DNA of 64,000 bases, from positions 645,792 through 709,791 of the forward strand of contig NZ_LMRG01000012.1 in NCBI RefSeq assembly GCF_001425605.1. The letters run 5' to 3'. The position numbers were made by a program, and so were the translations under genes. Positions 62,693 through 64,000 of the stretch are shown one piece after another. The notes under the pieces are model-generated. The model did no database searches. It was given only the letters and a program-made list of their open reading frames with translations, and had not been told where the DNA came from. Each line of letters starts with the position of its first letter. Position 1 is the first letter of the stretch. Source of the stretch: Rhizobium sp. Leaf453. Lineage in GTDB: Bacteria > Pseudomonadota > Alphaproteobacteria > Rhizobiales > Rhizobiaceae.

Positions 62693-63829
62693 ATGAGCGG
62701 CAAACGCAGGATCGGCGTCGGCTTGATCGGAACGGGTTTCATGGGCAAGGCCCATGCCTTGGGCTTCACGATTGCGGCGCGGGTCTTCGATCAACCCTAT
62801 GAGCTGGATCTGGTCACGGTCGCCGATGTTTCGCTCGATGGCGCCGAAAAGGCCCGCCGGGGGCTCGGTTTCCGCAAGGCGACCACAGACTGGCGTGAGC
62901 TTCTGACCGATCCCGATATCGACATTATCGACATCACCACGCCCAACCTCCTGCACAAGGAAATGGCGCTCGCGGCCATCGCCCATGGCAAGCATGTCTA
63001 TTGCGAAAAGCCGCTGGCCCCGACGGTCTCCGAATGCGCCGAAATGGTCGCAGCGACTGAAAAAGCCGGCGTCATCACGCAGGTCGGCTTCAACTACCTG
63101 AAAAACCCGATGATCTTCCTCGCCAAGGACCTGATCGAAAGCGGCGAGATCGGCGAGATCCGCTCGGTGCGCGGCATCCATGCCGAGGATTTCATGATGG
63201 ACGCATCCGCTCCCTGGGGCTGGCGTCTCGATCCTAAGAGCGGCGGCGGCGCGCTCGCCGATATCGGCAGCCATATCATCGCTTCGCTGCGCCATCTGGT
63301 CGGCCCGATCACCTCGGTTCTGGCCGAAACCATTATCCAGGTGCCGGAACGTCCGGTCGCGCGCGGGTCGAGCGAGATGCGCGCCGTCGAGGTCGATGAC
63401 ATCACCCGCGCCTTCGTCCGCTTCGAGGGCGGCGCCACCGGTAGCTTCGAGGCCAACTGGAGCGCCAGCGGCCGCAAGATGCAGCATGATTTCGAGATCT
63501 ACGGCTCCAAGGGCAGCATCGTCTTTACCCAGGAGCGCCTGAACGAGATCAAGGTTTGGTTCGCTGGCGACGACATCCGCACCCGTGGCTATCGCACCAT
63601 CTGGGCCGGACCGGAGCACAAGCCCTACGGCGCCTTCTGCGTCGCGCCCGGCCACCAGATTGGCTTCAACGACCTGAAGGCGATCGAAGCTAACGAATTC
63701 CTGGAAGCGATCGCCAGCGGCAAGGCTCCGGGCACGGATTTCCGTGAGGGCTTCGAGGTCCAGAAGGTCGTCTCGGCCACCTACCAGTCCGCCAAGACCA
63801 ATGAATGGGTGCATATCGGCAAGGACTGA
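62693..63829 (+). CDS. Gfo/Idh/MocA family oxidoreductase
   Basis: NAD(P)-dependent sugar or cyclitol dehydrogenase of 378 residues. The Rossmann motif is GVGLIGTGFMGKAHALGF; the cofactor/catalytic EKP motif is in HVYCEKPLAP, followed by a C-terminal substrate domain with GGGALADIGSHIIASL (catalytic-region Asp and His). GGGAGGAG lies before the ATG. Substrate unknown, but the partner regulator suggests sugar or inositol-type catabolism. The upstream 270 bases carry a TTGACA and the operator-like site. Confidence 0.92.
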   Translation: MSGKRRIGVGLIGTGFMGKAHALGFTIAARVFDQPYELDLVTVADVSLDGAEKARRGLGFRKATTDWRELLTDPDIDIIDITTPNLLHKEMALAAIAHGKHVYCEKPLAPTVSECAEMVAATEKAGVITQVGFNYLKNPMIFLAKDLIESGEIGEIRSVRGIHAEDFMMDASAPWGWRLDPKSGGGALADIGSHIIASLRHLVGPITSVLAETIIQVPERPVARGSSEMRAVEVDDITRAFVRFEGGATGSFEANWSASGRKMQHDFEIYGSKGSIVFTQERLNEIKVWFAGDDIRTRGYRTIWAGPEHKPYGAFCVAPGHQIGFNDLKAIEANEFLEAIASGKAPGTDFREGFEVQKVVSATYQSAKTNEWVHIGKD

Positions 63830-63848
63830 TGAACGGGGTGGAAAAATC

Positions 63849-63882
63849 GGAACGACGGAATAAATATTCTATTCCTCGTTCC
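63849..63882. promoter_or_regulatory. Imperfect 13-bp inverted repeat before the RpiR-like gene
   Basis: Arms GGAACGACGGAATA and TATTCCTCGTTCC with a seven-base centre and one bulged base. It contains GGAATAAATATTC (GGAA-N6-TTC). It could be an operator for the regulator encoded just downstream, a terminator for the oxidoreductase gene, or both. Confidence 0.5.
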
Positions 63883-63933
63883 CTTCTTTGCATAAGGTCT
63901 TGAGGCATCGAAAACGCAGGAAGACCGGACGTC

Positions 63934-64000
63934 ATGGCAGAAACCGACAACAGCATCGCTCTTCCGCAGGATTTCGACGGCTTGAAGGCGATCATTCTGG
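63934..64000 (+). CDS. Probable MurR/RpiR family regulator, 5' end only
   Basis: Only 22 codons are inside the window (MAETDNSIALPQDFDGLKAIIL), with AGGAAG before the ATG. The spacing of LP, F and LK before a hydrophobic run resembles the start of rhizobial RpiR-type regulators, and the position after an oxidoreductase and an operator-like repeat agrees, but this is a weak basis. It could be another regulator or a metabolic gene. Confidence 0.4.
   Translation, partial: MAETDNSIALPQDFDGLKAIIL

Overview
The window looks like a chromosomal segment from a member of the Hyphomicrobiales (Rhizobiales), most likely Rhizobiaceae near Rhizobium, Agrobacterium or Ciceribacter. The reasons are the high GC content, the Porin_2-type porin, a CycM-like anchored cytochrome c, UbiE/UbiB near DnaA, a Cpa/Ctp-type Flp pilus locus, a DUF982 protein, RIME-like palindromic repeats, a RirA-type iron operator and GGAAC-N16/17-CGTT promoters of the alphaproteobacterial general stress response. 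This is inference from content; no marker gene for species assignment is present. No prophage, integrase, insertion sequence or CRISPR array was seen.

Layout. 1-8.3 kb is housekeeping: dnaX (cut by the window edge), the SRP RNA, a HIT protein with nudC, a porin, pheA, kdsB, a cytochrome c and an AEC transporter. 8.4-13.1 kb is an accessory stretch of small genes: DUF982 and BON proteins, a three-gene operon of tiny proteins, a lipoprotein hydrolase, a dual-specificity phosphatase, a small lipoprotein and tRNA-Ser(GGA). 13.4-16.7 kb holds an AraC regulator and a TonB-dependent siderophore receptor with an iron-responsive operator between them. 17-29.9 kb is a nucleoside uptake and salvage island. 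A BMP-type ABC transporter with cdd, a purine nucleoside phosphorylase, deoC and deoA runs rightward. The operon deoB-add-upp runs leftward to meet it.

30-44.4 kb is a tad/cpa locus for a type IVc (Flp) pilus: two TadE-like pseudopilins, a stand-alone pilus N-domain protein, two pilin genes encoding identical proteins, cpaA-F, tadB, tadC and, after an SDR/LysR pair, tadD. 44.4-52.6 kb is housekeeping again: aminopeptidase, dnaA, rpsT, mutM, ubiE and ubiB. Almost 1 kb upstream of dnaA appears to have no gene but carries a cluster of GANTC (CcrM) sites. 52.7-60.3 kb has a small secreted protein, a MacAB-type exporter, a nucleoside deaminase, and a heme oxygenase overlapping a bacteriophytochrome with an HWE kinase and a receiver domain. 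60.4-64 kb has coaBC, a class II glutamine amidotransferase, a Gfo/Idh/MocA oxidoreductase and the start of a probable RpiR-type regulator.

Cross-connections. Three separate sites match the EcfG general-stress promoter: before the BON gene, before the small-protein operon, and before the heme oxygenase/phytochrome pair. HWE-type kinases are known inputs to the PhyR-EcfG pathway, so a light sensor that may itself belong to the stress regulon is the most interesting idea here. Other points are CtrA-like boxes before the pilin and tadD genes, a palindrome shared by the two halves of the nucleoside transporter locus, and the matching GGAA-N6-TTC sites around the oxidoreductase/RpiR pair.
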